Below are positions 18,201 to 26,280 of a stretch of 64,000 bases of DNA, piece after piece. Source of the DNA: Alteromonas sp. KUL49. Lineage in GTDB: Bacteria > Pseudomonadota > Gammaproteobacteria > Enterobacterales > Alteromonadaceae. A model generated the notes under the pieces. The model ran no database searches and was not told the origin of the DNA. It was given only the letters and a program-made list of their open reading frames with translations. Location: positions 102,824-166,823 of the forward strand of contig NZ_BJKL01000010.1 of assembly GCF_006538345.1 (NCBI RefSeq). Direction: 5' to 3'. Every line of letters begins with the position of its first letter. Position 1 is the stretch's first letter. Both the position numbers and the translations under genes were made by a program.

Positions 18201-19399
18201 TTAGTTTCAAAATAGTATTTGTTCAGACCATTTTCTGTGCCAATCCACAAGCTATCCTCATCAGTTTGTGCCAGCGACCAAATGACACCATCACTAAGTA
18301 GCTTATTATCACCGAACCGTGTGTTCTGTATGGTCTCGATTTCTGCGCTTTTTACCCCAAAATAGAGTGCACCGCCATATATAGAGCCCAGCCATAAGTT
18401 ACCTGTTTTATCAGTAGCAAGCGTGCGAATACGTTTATTAGACAACTCGCTCCTACCGTTGTGAGGCTCTAATACGTGCTCACTCTGCCACCCATCACCG
18501 TCGTAAGTTAGGCTATATAACCCTTTGTTTGTTCCCAACCAAAACGACGAGTCACCCGCCGTTTCCATGGTCCACACATTGCGCATTGGCATATGGGCGG
18601 TAAACCGTGAGGACGAGCTTCCTTCTAGTTGAGAGCGCAGGTCAGAGAGTGTCGTACGATACACGCCACTGACAGTGCCAATCCAAAATCCCTCATTGTC
18701 ATCCCGAAAAAGTAATTTTGCATTCTGGTTATCAATATCCGGCTCAACTCCATTGAGATAGTCAAGGGTCTGCACAGAAGATGCTGGGTCTTGTAGTCGT
18801 TTGTAAAATACACCCGCTGAGGTCGCAATAATTAAAACGTCGTCTAATACATGCACGGCTCTAACACCATGCTCCTCAGCGACTAACGATTGCTCAAGGT
18901 AGAACACAGTATCCAGTTGCGACGTTACCGTGTTGTAGCGCACAACTTGTTCAGATAATGCTAAATAGAGCGTATGTTCGTTGTGCCAGAAGAAATCTTC
19001 TGCATTTTGTATCCAATCACTCTGTTGTGCATACGGCAGTGCAACCACTTGTTCGGTTTGATTAGTTTTGAAGTCGAGACGATATACACCGCCAGAAAAT
19101 GTACTGATCCACAGCGCTTTGCCCTGCTCAATCGATAGCCTGTCAATAGAAAGGTTAATGAAGAGGTCATCTGGGCCACGAATCAACTGGGTTTTGGTAC
19201 CATCCCATCTAACCACACCACCTTCAGTAGCAATCCAGACGAAACCCTCGTCATCAATTTGAATATGATTAACCACATCTTGGGGTAGGCCGTTTTTGGT
19301 AGACAATGATTGGAAAACAGGGTTGGCGAGTTTAGGTGCGGCACTAACTCCGAAAGAAAAAAATGGGAGAAAACAAAAAAGCCAAACCATCCTTTGCAC
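15236..19399 (-). CDS. Membrane sensor: beta-propeller, Y_Y_Y, PAS, GGDEF, EAL (cyclic-di-GMP turnover)
   Basis: The 1387-residue protein has a signal peptide (LFCFLPFFSFGVSAAP) and a long periplasmic region of two-component-regulator propeller repeats (recurrent DDEGFVWIAT and DKTGNLWLGS types). A Y_Y_Y-like domain, one membrane helix near residue 800 and a cytosolic PAS region follow. GGDEF is intact at 1042-1046 but no RxxD inhibitory site precedes it. The EAL domain reads ELL at 1170-1172 yet keeps ITE, DDFGTGYSS, the KIDKSF lysine, AEGVE and QGY. Both cyclase and phosphodiesterase activities are plausible; the balance is unknown. The frame begins at a GTG with no ribosome site. An ATG three codons later (19390) has AAAGG directly before it and may be the real start. 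Confidence 0.9.
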   Translation of the reverse strand: MQRMVWLFCFLPFFSFGVSAAPKLANPVFQSLSTKNGLPQDVVNHIQIDDEGFVWIATEGGVVRWDGTKTQLIRGPDDLFINLSIDRLSIEQGKALWISTFSGGVYRLDFKTNQTEQVVALPYAQQSDWIQNAEDFFWHNEHTLYLALSEQVVRYNTVTSQLDTVFYLEQSLVAEEHGVRAVHVLDDVLIIATSAGVFYKRLQDPASSVQTLDYLNGVEPDIDNQNAKLLFRDDNEGFWIGTVSGVYRTTLSDLRSQLEGSSSSRFTAHMPMRNVWTMETAGDSSFWLGTNKGLYSLTYDGDGWQSEHVLEPHNGRSELSNKRIRTLATDKTGNLWLGSIYGGALYFGVKSAEIETIQNTRFGDNKLLSDGVIWSLAQTDEDSLWIGTENGLNKYYFETKSTEQYLFSDSELFEPGSAAIQRIIPQSNGQLFLQSYYGIRIFDPETGEITRPQLSEGDNHVFDAWNSGMNIDSADRLYFIGSEFYRYSPQTQTVEVLPLDEEIFDVSFSVGFLGESTYHDGKMFLSMMSGLWLFDPETFESELVYLFSEEQRSNLQSVSSWVIDDNRVLWLAFTGYGLFGLDADTFEPLYHLSEDNLLLSNIVYGLKKDDQGNIWFSSHNGLHQYSPVSGQVYNFIYGRELPVSEFNEGAVAQLAGGELAYGSTSGVVVFSPETLRAMDRSGSLLSFQSAITGVTSGDQELGLPFTNLHDMEITLSHRENSFTVDYSAMTMSSAGNVKYHFRFQKGNQVISEGVTRDSQLTITNVEPGEYTFTVTPTPGSLEFSVLPAEIRIVMPHAPWRSPLAYGIYGAMLLALLVAILLSRKKQLFRLQNARQEAALFSEAFKQTRDWVVIFNEQREPVAANPAFEMVFGIDSKQSLPAQMEQIYRRSVHLSRQLVGKLEDMKPGEFWREEAIIESPEGRQYDTLIAVTAMGQESVSSHFLLVISDISEQKSAERKLLKMANYDNLTGLVNRSLLLDRLEHAIANSRHHESRVAVMFIDLDRFKGINDSLGHDYGDKLLRVVANRMRNLVADKGTVARLGGDEFVIVIEEVSHENDLSSFVSQIIDAVETPIALASEMLRVSCSVGVAFYPDDAVEPAELIKRADVAMYSAKKDALNGFAYFTSDMNEKARQRLLVENLVKRGYLESCFFNHYQPIVDAITGKVVGVELLLRCKIDDDPLYPDAFIPVLEQLRYIVDVTRLAMQDAAADLAKWYESGFNGFVAINLSALHFKSEFDIDFVAELLASYGLPKQAFRFEITEGVLMDDSDMSRQQIQRLVDAGFILALDDFGTGYSSLSYLKRYPLSVLKIDKSFIFDMTKKSADSALVDTTIALAANLGMRCVAEGVETAEQAESLLEKNCRYHQGYFYAKPAAADDLSTYLLNHL

Positions 19400-19534
19400 A
19401 GCAACGCATCTCTCTAATGTTGTTATTATTCTTACCGAAGTGTAACAGAACGACTCCTTGTATTACACGTAAGAATATGTCGACTGGACTGACTTTTGCC
19501 TCCTACCAAACGTTATTGAAGCAAAGTTGCTCCC

Positions 19535-20905
19535 CTAGTTTTGTTGAATAGGTATTCGTCCGGTAGATACCTGCTGGCGTCTAATACTTGGTTGTGGCGC
19601 CAATCGGTATAGATCGCCGTTTTGTCCTACATAGTGCTTTTTGACTCCGCATGCTTTCGCAATTTCAGCGTGAGCAGTTAAATGGGCTTTTTCTCCGTGT
19701 ACAGGAATAGCGATTTCAGGCTGAACCCACTGATACATCAGCTTTAACTCCTCTTCACATGGATGGCCGCTGGCATGAATAGGCAAGGGACTTTGCTCGC
19801 TGTGTAACACGCTAACGCCCTTTGCCGCCAATGCACGGTTGACCTTGTTAACTGCGGTTTCGTTACCGGGAATCACAATAGACGAATAAATCACCACATC
19901 GCCTTTAGTAAGCTCTACTTGGTGATGGGTATCAGCCGCCATTCGAGCCAACGCAGCTCTGGGTTCACCTTGACTTCCTGTTACCACCATCATGACTTCT
20001 TCGGGTGGCAGATACCCCAAGTGTCCAGGCTCTACAATAGTTAAATCATCGGGCCAGAGATTACGATACTTCGCAATAGCATACATGTTTAGGAGTGAGC
20101 GACCGAAAAGGCCCAAATAACGTCCGGTTTTTTGCGCTACCTTCGCCAGTGAAATGAGTCTTGCTACATTACTCGCAAAACAAGTAACAACAACTCGCCC
20201 GTTGATTGGCTTAATCGTATTCAACAGGCCATCGAAGCAGTTTCTCTCCGATAAAGAAAAACCAGGTTTATTCGCGTTTGTCGAGTCGCCGATAAGAGCA
20301 AGAATATCTTCACTAGCCAATCGACGAAAGGCACTGTGATCGAAAGGCTTTCCAGTAACGGGCTGAGCATCAATTTTCCAGTCTGCTGTATGCAGCACAC
20401 TTCCCACCGGGGTATCAATCCTTATGGCATAAGGTTCTGGTATTGAGTGTGTAATCTCTAACCACTGGAGGGTAAACGGTCCAAGAGTTTGAATACTTCC
20501 GCCTTGTACTTCCACAATGGGAACTTTGTTGGCATTTTTCGAGCGAGATAACTTGCGTCGAAGCACTTCAGCAGTAAAAGGTGTTGTATAAACTGGACAC
20601 TTAAATCGCTCCCACAAATAAGGCAAAGCGCCTATGTGGTCTTCGTGAGCATGGGTAATGACAATTCCCACTAAATGTTCTTTTTGGTCGGCAATGAACG
20701 TTGGATCGGGTGCAACAACAGAATGCAGAGCTTTTACATTCTCTCCCCCATTGCGATAAGAAGGAACTAGGGGTTCATCGAATGAAATTCCACAATCTAT
20801 CATCAGCCACTTTCCGTCATGACCATATAAATTGAGGTTCATCCCTATTTCGCCGGTGCCCCCTAGCGGGAGAAACCATAAATCATCACTACTGGGGATT
20901 AGCAA
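19535..20905 (-). CDS. RNase J-like metallo-beta-lactamase/beta-CASP hydrolase
   Basis: The 456-residue cytosolic protein begins with LWFLPLGGTGEIGMNLNLY, as ribonuclease J proteins do. It has the zinc-binding HAHEDHIG motif (H85, H87, D89, H90) and the IGDSTNANKPGFSLSE segment typical of RNase J and beta-CASP enzymes. A late HASGHP motif is also present. It is about 100 residues shorter than Bacillus RNase J (555) and lacks most of its C-terminal domain. Such short versions occur in gammaproteobacteria that use RNase E for bulk decay, and their substrate is not established. It is probably a metal-dependent RNase or related hydrolase. The DUF2750 gene lies 51 bp upstream on the same strand, so the two may be cotranscribed. 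Confidence 0.85.
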   Translation of the reverse strand: MLIPSSDDLWFLPLGGTGEIGMNLNLYGHDGKWLMIDCGISFDEPLVPSYRNGGENVKALHSVVAPDPTFIADQKEHLVGIVITHAHEDHIGALPYLWERFKCPVYTTPFTAEVLRRKLSRSKNANKVPIVEVQGGSIQTLGPFTLQWLEITHSIPEPYAIRIDTPVGSVLHTADWKIDAQPVTGKPFDHSAFRRLASEDILALIGDSTNANKPGFSLSERNCFDGLLNTIKPINGRVVVTCFASNVARLISLAKVAQKTGRYLGLFGRSLLNMYAIAKYRNLWPDDLTIVEPGHLGYLPPEEVMMVVTGSQGEPRAALARMAADTHHQVELTKGDVVIYSSIVIPGNETAVNKVNRALAAKGVSVLHSEQSPLPIHASGHPCEEELKLMYQWVQPEIAIPVHGEKAHLTAHAEIAKACGVKKHYVGQNGDLYRLAPQPSIRRQQVSTGRIPIQQN

Positions 20906-20956
20906 ACTACCGTGTCTCCTTATTGCACAATGCGCAGCCTTCCTTAGCTGGCAAAA

Positions 20957-21307
20957 TTAGGACTTGCTGATATATTCGACGAAAGCTTCTGGTGGGATCA
21001 CTTCGCCCTCTTCCGCTGGAACCGGGCACACCATAACCATTAGCCCATCTTTTTCCATTCCAGGAATCCATTTCTGCATAAAATCTTGCAAAGTAATCGC
21101 CATAGGTTCGCAATCAGACCAGTCCTCAGTTGCCCATAGTTTAGCTAAGTCATCACTTGGCCAAACAGGTACACCGTCCTCATCATCAGTCGTTAACATC
21201 ACGCAACCGTGTTCATCAGTAAGGATCCATACTTGCTCATTGGCGTTAAACAGTGAGAAAGATGCTTCCAAGCGTTCGAAGGCCGATTTTTCTATGAGAT
21301 TATTCAT
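20957..21307 (-). CDS. DUF2750 family protein
   Basis: This small acidic cytosolic protein of unknown function has the family pattern of an N-terminal helix (FERLEASFSLFNANEQVWIL), a strand with DEHG and TTDDEDG, then WPSDDLAKLWATEDW and a C-terminal PVPAEEGEVIPPEAF. I chose the ATG at 21307 (MNNLIEKSAF) because homologues begin close to this helix. A longer form from an ATG at 21334 adds nine residues. Neither start has a strong ribosome site. It precedes the RNase J-like gene on the same strand, which may only reflect shared transcription. Confidence 0.75.
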   Translation of the reverse strand: MNNLIEKSAFERLEASFSLFNANEQVWILTDEHGCVMLTTDDEDGVPVWPSDDLAKLWATEDWSDCEPMAITLQDFMQKWIPGMEKDGLMVMVCPVPAEEGEVIPPEAFVEYISKS

Positions 21308-21424
21308 ATCACCACTTACAGGTTTGTGTCGCATTCACAGTTGCAAATACGAAGGGTAAAGATATCGAAATTTTACGCGAGTAAAGTGCTTTTATCTATG
21401 TGTACAAACGTTAAGTTAAGCGAA

Positions 21425-21751
21425 CTACTCTGTAGGTGCACAAAAGAACTGATACAACAGATTGATCGTTTGTTTAACTCGTTCGTCAGCGAGGCGGTAA
21501 CATATGACCTGCCCTTCTCTTCGCGTTGCTACAAGTCCAGACTCTCGAAGTAATGCTAAATGTTGAGACATCACTGGCTGAGAAACATCCACTCTATCCA
21601 AAAGCGCGGACACTGAAAGTTCCTCATTGAGTAACGAACATAAAATCATCAGACGAGTTTTATTGGCGAGTTGCTTTAGGTACTGCTCCGCGTCAGTGGC
21701 ATGTTTAAGCATTTCTTCAGCATTTCGACGCTCTGAGACAGACATCAACAC
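21425..21751 (-). CDS. ArsR-family repressor, BigR/SqrR-like persulfide sensor
   Basis: This is a 108-residue winged-helix regulator. The recognition region is SQPVMSQHLALLRESGLV, followed by a wing (TRREGQVICYRL). Cysteines at 38 and 104 are 66 residues apart, the same spacing as the redox pair of BigR (C42/C108) and SqrR (C41/C107), which form a polysulfide link and release DNA. No metal-binding CxC typical of arsenic or cadmium sensors is visible. It is divergent from a rhodanese gene, with a perfect 8-bp inverted repeat between them, so it probably represses that gene and itself. The GTG at 21751 has GGAG six bases upstream; TTG (21748) and ATG (21745) are alternatives. Confidence 0.87.
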   Translation of the reverse strand: MLMSVSERRNAEEMLKHATDAEQYLKQLANKTRLMILCSLLNEELSVSALLDRVDVSQPVMSQHLALLRESGLVATRREGQVICYRLADERVKQTINLLYQFFCAPTE

Positions 21752-21859
21752 TAAATTCTCCGTATTGTGAAGTTATTCTTAACAAGCGCAAAGTATACCG
21801 CTACTGCCGAGAATGTCGACTAGACGAAAATATACCTTCGCTAATTTTGCAATACATTA

Positions 21860-21881
21860 AATATTAGAATAAGCTAATATT
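21860..21881. promoter_or_regulatory. Palindromic operator between the ArsR gene and the rhodanese gene
   Basis: AATATTAG and CTAATATT are perfect 8-bp inverted arms separated by AATAAG. The site lies 31 bp before the rhodanese ATG, in the promoter region, as expected for an ArsR-family repressor that opens when sulfane sulfur is present. Confidence 0.65.
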
Positions 21882-21912
21882 AATACAAGTCAACTAGAGT
21901 GGAAATAACACC

Positions 21913-22260
21913 ATGCCTAAGACAATTGCTGAACGTTTAGCGAGTATTCCTTTCGATATCGAAAAAATCACGGCACAAGAAGCACATCAACTCATCGGGA
22001 CAGACAATGGTTTACTCATTGATGTACGAGAGCCACAAGAAGTTGCCGTCGCTCCTGTTCCTGCGGCAATCAATATTCCTAGAGGTATTCTGGAAATGAA
22101 AATAATCGCGATGGAAGGTGACGACAATAGACCTATTTATCTCCACTGTGCTTCAGCAGTAAGAGCGACGCTTTGCGCAGAGCAACTCCGAAACATGGGA
22201 TACACAAACGTGAAAGTTATTACCTGCGAAGTGAAACAGATTGCTAACGCTTTTGCGTAA
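21913..22260 (+). CDS. Rhodanese-domain sulfurtransferase
   Basis: This single-domain rhodanese of 115 residues probably moves sulfane sulfur between thiols. The substrate loop is CASAVR with catalytic C79 and R84, and LLIDVREPQEV marks the first rhodanese motif. There is no signal peptide, so it acts in the cytosol. Extra cysteines at 88 and 105 are present. The C-terminus departs from the usual family ending (GGIAAW type). It is divergent from the BigR/SqrR-like repressor and downstream of its palindrome, which supports a role in sulfide or persulfide handling. It converges on yfbR with only 17 bp between the stop codons and no obvious terminator. Confidence 0.88.
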   Translation: MPKTIAERLASIPFDIEKITAQEAHQLIGTDNGLLIDVREPQEVAVAPVPAAINIPRGILEMKIIAMEGDDNRPIYLHCASAVRATLCAEQLRNMGYTNVKVITCEVKQIANAFA

Positions 22261-22277
22261 ATTCGTCAAAAAACAAT

Positions 22278-22925
22278 TTATTCTGTATCTAAATGCAAGG
22301 TGTTGGCGCGTTCAACCCAATCTAAATCCTTGGTTTGTTCGTCTAGTGTGCCTTTGGCATCCTCTAGGAACACCTTGCAAAAATACTCCACAGCCTCGAA
22401 TCTTTCTCGGTACTGACGTAATTGCACTTCCATTTCCTGCATAGCATTGGCAAATTCAGAATTAGATTTAGACAACTCGTTCTCGCATTTCAGATAAGCG
22501 CATAGTACGTCGGCAGCCTTTGCTAAGCGCACGTGAATGTCATCTTTGTCTTGCTCAATGAGTGGCTGATACCTGCTCTGTAATGCATTAGGCAAGGTCT
22601 GGATGAGCATTGCTTCGAACCGACGCTCCAACTTTTTGATCGCCGATGTTGTCTCTGGATCGTGGTATTTTACAGGGCTTGGAATATCGCTCATCCCTGC
22701 TATTTCACTGCCTTCGTGAAACAATGCCATGGTGGCCACTCTGTCAGGATTAACGTCTTGTCCGCAGACATCTTTAGCAATAGCACCGAGCATATGTGCC
22801 ACGACAGCCGCTTCGTAGATATGTGTCGACAACATTTCTTCTTGAAACTGGGCCATCAGTGGCCAACGTTTAACATTACGCGCTCGTTGCATTAGTCCAA
22901 TGAACGCTGAGTGAGTATTCGCCAT
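22278..22925 (-). CDS. yfbR: 5'-deoxynucleotidase, YfbR-like (HD domain, HD changed to HE)
   Basis: YfbR removes the phosphate from deoxyribonucleoside 5'-monophosphates. The alignment to E. coli YfbR is clear: RWPLM (R20, W21), H35, H70, PSPVKY and KAADVLCAYLKC with D139 match R18, W19, H33, H68 and D137. The aspartate of the HD pair (D69) is replaced by glutamate, E71, in the segment ALFHEGSE. Glu can still bind a metal, so activity may be kept or altered. The downstream acid equivalent to E72 is present as E74. It is the last gene of the zinc-ribbon, DUF1315, DUF349 and 71-residue cluster, 26 bp after the preceding stop, with GAGGAAAC upstream of its ATG. Confidence 0.85.
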   Translation of the reverse strand: MANTHSAFIGLMQRARNVKRWPLMAQFQEEMLSTHIYEAAVVAHMLGAIAKDVCGQDVNPDRVATMALFHEGSEIAGMSDIPSPVKYHDPETTSAIKKLERRFEAMLIQTLPNALQSRYQPLIEQDKDDIHVRLAKAADVLCAYLKCENELSKSNSEFANAMQEMEVQLRQYRERFEAVEYFCKVFLEDAKGTLDEQTKDLDWVERANTLHLDTE

Positions 22926-22951
22926 CCCTTGTGTTTCCTCGTAGTGTTACG

Positions 22952-23167
22952 TTAAACCTCTTCTCCACCCAAGTCTCTCGCTAAATCGTCAAGCTGAGAC
23001 AGGGTGGTATCAAAAGCATCTAATGCTACCCGATAAGAAACGAGTACATGGTGATCTGAACGCCCAAACTTCACTTTCAGCGCATCGGCGTCGAAATGCT
23101 TTACCGTATTGAGAAATTTGTAGGCATGCATTTCACTGTCAAAACTAAATTCGACTTGATTGTCCAT
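22952..23167 (-). CDS. Small conserved-looking protein of unknown function
   Basis: The 71-residue acidic protein has no signal peptide or membrane segment. I do not recognise the family. I chose the ATG at 23167 (MDNQVEFSFDS) over a longer frame opening at 23212, because AGGTG lies just before it and the start is only four bases after the DUF349 stop codon, indicating translational coupling. The sequence alternates strands and helices (VEFSFDSEMHAYKFLNTV, then KVKFGRSDHHVLVSY, then a long acidic helix), suggesting a small alpha/beta fold. It probably shares the operon message with yfbR. Confidence 0.7.
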   Translation of the reverse strand: MDNQVEFSFDSEMHAYKFLNTVKHFDADALKVKFGRSDHHVLVSYRVALDAFDTTLSQLDDLARDLGGEEV

Positions 23168-23171
23168 GCAC

Positions 23172-26000
23172 CTACTCCACAATCTCAGGATTCGCAGCCA
23201 GTACTTGCTCAATACGCTCTAGCAAACCTTCCTCGGCCTTACTAACAGCGCCGTGAGCAAGCCACTTTTCAAACAGTAAATCAGCAGTAGCAATCTCGCC
23301 TCGTTCTAACTTGGCAGTCATCATGCTTAGCTGAACATCAGTTCTGAGCGTACTATCTTCACTCGGCGTTGGCAGATCCACAGCTGCTTCAAGAGCAACC
23401 GTCAACCAATGGCGACTTTGATTACTTTCAACGTCGCCATCAATCGCATTCAACCATCGGCGTCCCAATGCTTCAGAAATATCATCACTCACGACGCCAT
23501 CGGTTCCTGCTCTCAATAATGTGATTAATGCATTAGTTCGTTCGTGTAGGCGTTTATGCGAGCGCTCTTGCTGCATTGTGTCGATTGCCCTATGGACCCC
23601 GGATACTTCGGATTGCACTTTACCCTTAAGCACTTTTGGTAGTGAATATGCTTGTTCCTGAATATCATTTAGCGCGCTTGAAATGACCGAAATTTCCGAC
23701 TGTCCAACCTCACTCAACTGAGCTTTTACTTCAATGACTTTATTTAACAACGTATTTAACAAGGCTTCATTTTCATTGTGTTGAGCATTTTTGACAGCGT
23801 GCAGTTCACCGAAGATTTTATCATTAGCTTCTTTAAAAGCGCTCCACAATTGGGATTCATCTCGTCTCCCAGCATGTCCCACAAGTTTCCATGCCTTTTG
23901 CAGTTGCTGCGCATTTTCTGCGGCAGCTTGAACATCATCGCTGCCAACGAGCTCATTCGCTTTTGCAATCAGTGCTAACTTCTGACTCTTGTTATCTTGA
24001 TACCAACCATCGACCTTTTGTTGAAGTGGCTTAAAAGCGTTTTGCCAAGCCGCTTTGACTTCATGATACTTCGACTTGTCTACATGACCTGCGTTGAACC
24101 ATTTTTGTTTCAATACGTCGAGTTCTTTAGCCAGTTTTTGCATTGGTATATCCGAGGGAAGTGTCGACAACGACGTTACCAACTGACGACGAGCCTCCAA
24201 CGCAGCATTTCGCTCCTGTTCTTGCTTGGCATAAAACATACGACACGGAGCGAATGCTTTTTCTAACGCATCATCAAAGGCCTTGTCTAGTGCCGTGGTA
24301 TCCTCGCTAGAACTCTCGCCTAACTGCATCCACTGCTTTCTTAGTCTACGAATATGGGCAGCACGAGCATCAATTTTTTCGACCGTTTCCTGTGCGAGTA
24401 TACGAGCCTCTTCAAGCAATGCAGGTTTCTTATCTGAAACTAAGAAGGCTTGCCATCCTGACACTTTTTCTATGCTCTCTTTGATCGATGCAAAGCGTTT
24501 ACTCACTCTATCTTGTGCACCTTTAGGCAATTCAGAATAGCCGGTTTCGAGGTCGCTGAATTTTGAGAGCGCGCCACGGTATTTCCCTTGCTCAATGAGC
24601 GTTTCAACCACATTGATGAGCTTTCGGCATTGTTTTAACTGACTACTGAGCGCTTTAGACTTGGCGTCCATGTGCGCTTTAAACAGACCAGTAACCTCTC
24701 GCCATTGTTCATTAATTGCGGCCGGAATTAGCTCAAGCGATGTTGCATGGTTTTTCCATTGCGATTTAATGTCGTCGAAAGCACTGAGTAGTACTGAGGT
24801 ATCTGTAGCTTCTGATCCACTTTCGGCATCAATAGCCATTGTGAAACGTTGTGCAAGCAACTTAGCCTCTTCAACAATTGAGACCAATTTTTGTGCATAT
24901 TGCTGCTGCATAGAGAAAGCATCAAGCTTTTTCACTAGGTCACTTAAAGAGCGATGCACAGCAGAAATACCATTCTTTTCGCCTTGATGCTTCTCTAGTT
25001 CTGTCAGCGTCGCCTCTACACTTCGCACTGCTTCGTTAACGCCCGCAACGTCTGCAAGTGTGGCTTCTACCAATCGACTACTGTACAACCAATGCACTTG
25101 CTTTACGGCATGCTCATGCTGCTGATGGCACAGCGCAACTAATTCGGTTAAACGTTCTTGTGCCTGCTTTGCTTCCCACTCGGGTAGGATACGCTCTAAG
25201 TGACGTTCTATCTGCCCATCTATACGTTCAAACTTTTCAACTAATGCATCGCGCTCTGCATCGTCAAAGCAATTAAAACTTTGTGCAAGCGTGTTGTACT
25301 CACTCACGAGAGCGGCGCGGCTCGATTTTACAAGACCAACATCAACCTTATCTAATAAGGCTTGATATTTAGACAAGCACAAAGTCACGTCTTTTCGCAC
25401 TGAAATAGGTTTTTGAGCAAGTAATTTAAGGTCATCTAGCCTATCTACAATGCTAGCGTGCACATCAGACTTACGGGATTTTTTCTCAAGTTTCTGTAAA
25501 AATGAGGCGTCTTGGGTGCTTTGTATAATATGGTGTTGCAGGGATTCACTACCGTTCAAAAAAGCGTATTGTGTAAAATTCGGCTTGTCGAATTTTTCAA
25601 TAAGCTTTTGCATCAACCCGTCATTTGCACGTAGTTGTGAATCATGCTCAATAATACTCTGAACCAATTCCATATTGGCTGATTCAGCGACAAATGCCTC
25701 TTTTTCTTTTACCGACAGCGACGTGTCTGACATGCCCAGCAGCGTATCTCTAACTTGCTTCTCAGCGCTCTTTTTAACAACGGGGCACTTCGCCGTTTGT
25801 GCCATTTTCTGCCAAAGTGCAAAGGAATTAAGTTTTTGTAAAGCGGCGATTGAGACCTTGCTGTCATCATCATTAAATGCCAGCTCGTGAAGAAAAGTTT
25901 TTTCATTCGCCTTTTCAGGGTTAAGTTCATCAATGGCGAGCAATCGCTTTTGAGGGTCTTTGCTTGTGTGCGAAGGGGCAAAAAAACGCCTAAATATCAT
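23172..26000 (-). CDS. DUF349 repeat protein, largely coiled-coil
   Basis: The 942-residue cytosolic protein has at least three DUF349-type helical repeats, recognisable by W-rich segments such as IRRLRKQWMQLGESSSED, LDVLKQKWFNAGHVDKS and AAENAQQLQKAWKLVGHAG. An N-terminal basic stretch (MIFRRFFAPSHTSKDPQKRL) leads into a helical region with HEAT-like character. The biochemical function of the family is not established. The start overlaps the end of the DUF1315 gene by 11 bp, and the stop is four bases before the next start, so it sits in a tightly coupled operon. The length is typical for long family members in Alteromonadales and Vibrionales. Confidence 0.85.
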   Translation of the reverse strand: MIFRRFFAPSHTSKDPQKRLLAIDELNPEKANEKTFLHELAFNDDDSKVSIAALQKLNSFALWQKMAQTAKCPVVKKSAEKQVRDTLLGMSDTSLSVKEKEAFVAESANMELVQSIIEHDSQLRANDGLMQKLIEKFDKPNFTQYAFLNGSESLQHHIIQSTQDASFLQKLEKKSRKSDVHASIVDRLDDLKLLAQKPISVRKDVTLCLSKYQALLDKVDVGLVKSSRAALVSEYNTLAQSFNCFDDAERDALVEKFERIDGQIERHLERILPEWEAKQAQERLTELVALCHQQHEHAVKQVHWLYSSRLVEATLADVAGVNEAVRSVEATLTELEKHQGEKNGISAVHRSLSDLVKKLDAFSMQQQYAQKLVSIVEEAKLLAQRFTMAIDAESGSEATDTSVLLSAFDDIKSQWKNHATSLELIPAAINEQWREVTGLFKAHMDAKSKALSSQLKQCRKLINVVETLIEQGKYRGALSKFSDLETGYSELPKGAQDRVSKRFASIKESIEKVSGWQAFLVSDKKPALLEEARILAQETVEKIDARAAHIRRLRKQWMQLGESSSEDTTALDKAFDDALEKAFAPCRMFYAKQEQERNAALEARRQLVTSLSTLPSDIPMQKLAKELDVLKQKWFNAGHVDKSKYHEVKAAWQNAFKPLQQKVDGWYQDNKSQKLALIAKANELVGSDDVQAAAENAQQLQKAWKLVGHAGRRDESQLWSAFKEANDKIFGELHAVKNAQHNENEALLNTLLNKVIEVKAQLSEVGQSEISVISSALNDIQEQAYSLPKVLKGKVQSEVSGVHRAIDTMQQERSHKRLHERTNALITLLRAGTDGVVSDDISEALGRRWLNAIDGDVESNQSRHWLTVALEAAVDLPTPSEDSTLRTDVQLSMMTAKLERGEIATADLLFEKWLAHGAVSKAEEGLLERIEQVLAANPEIVE

Positions 26001-26280
26001 CCTGTTTAAACCGTGCTATTGTATTGTTGTCTGATGGCGCCTTGATATCGCGCTTAAAATCTTGCTTGCTTTTATGAACAATTTCACCGGCTTCATTGAT
26101 GGTCATATGTTCAGTTGAATGAGCTATCTTAGCCTGATACAACATTACGGCTTGCATACTACTTTCTTTCTGGTCCTCAGAGAGAGGGGTACCATCTGGC
26201 CACTTTCCCGTTTCAACCGCTTCACGCAAGCGGTCGTACACTTCGGGAGTCATAGCATTTACCATTACATCTATATTCAT
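25990..26280 (-). CDS. DUF1315 (YeaC-like) protein
   Basis: This 96-residue cytosolic protein matches the E. coli YeaC family: MTPEVYDRLREAVETGKWPDGTPLSEDQKE is the family's hallmark N-terminal block, followed by a helix (SSMQAVMLYQAK) and a polar tail. The function is unknown. It overlaps the upstream zinc-ribbon gene by ATGA and the downstream DUF349 gene by 11 bp, so translation is coupled on both sides. Confidence 0.87.
   Translation of the reverse strand: MNIDVMVNAMTPEVYDRLREAVETGKWPDGTPLSEDQKESSMQAVMLYQAKIAHSTEHMTINEAGEIVHKSKQDFKRDIKAPSDNNTIARFKQDDI

Noticed and set aside
20964..21359. Plus-strand open frame of 131 codons opposite the DUF2750 gene
   Set aside because: The Ser-rich composition is typical of antisense frames and the minus-strand product matches a known family.
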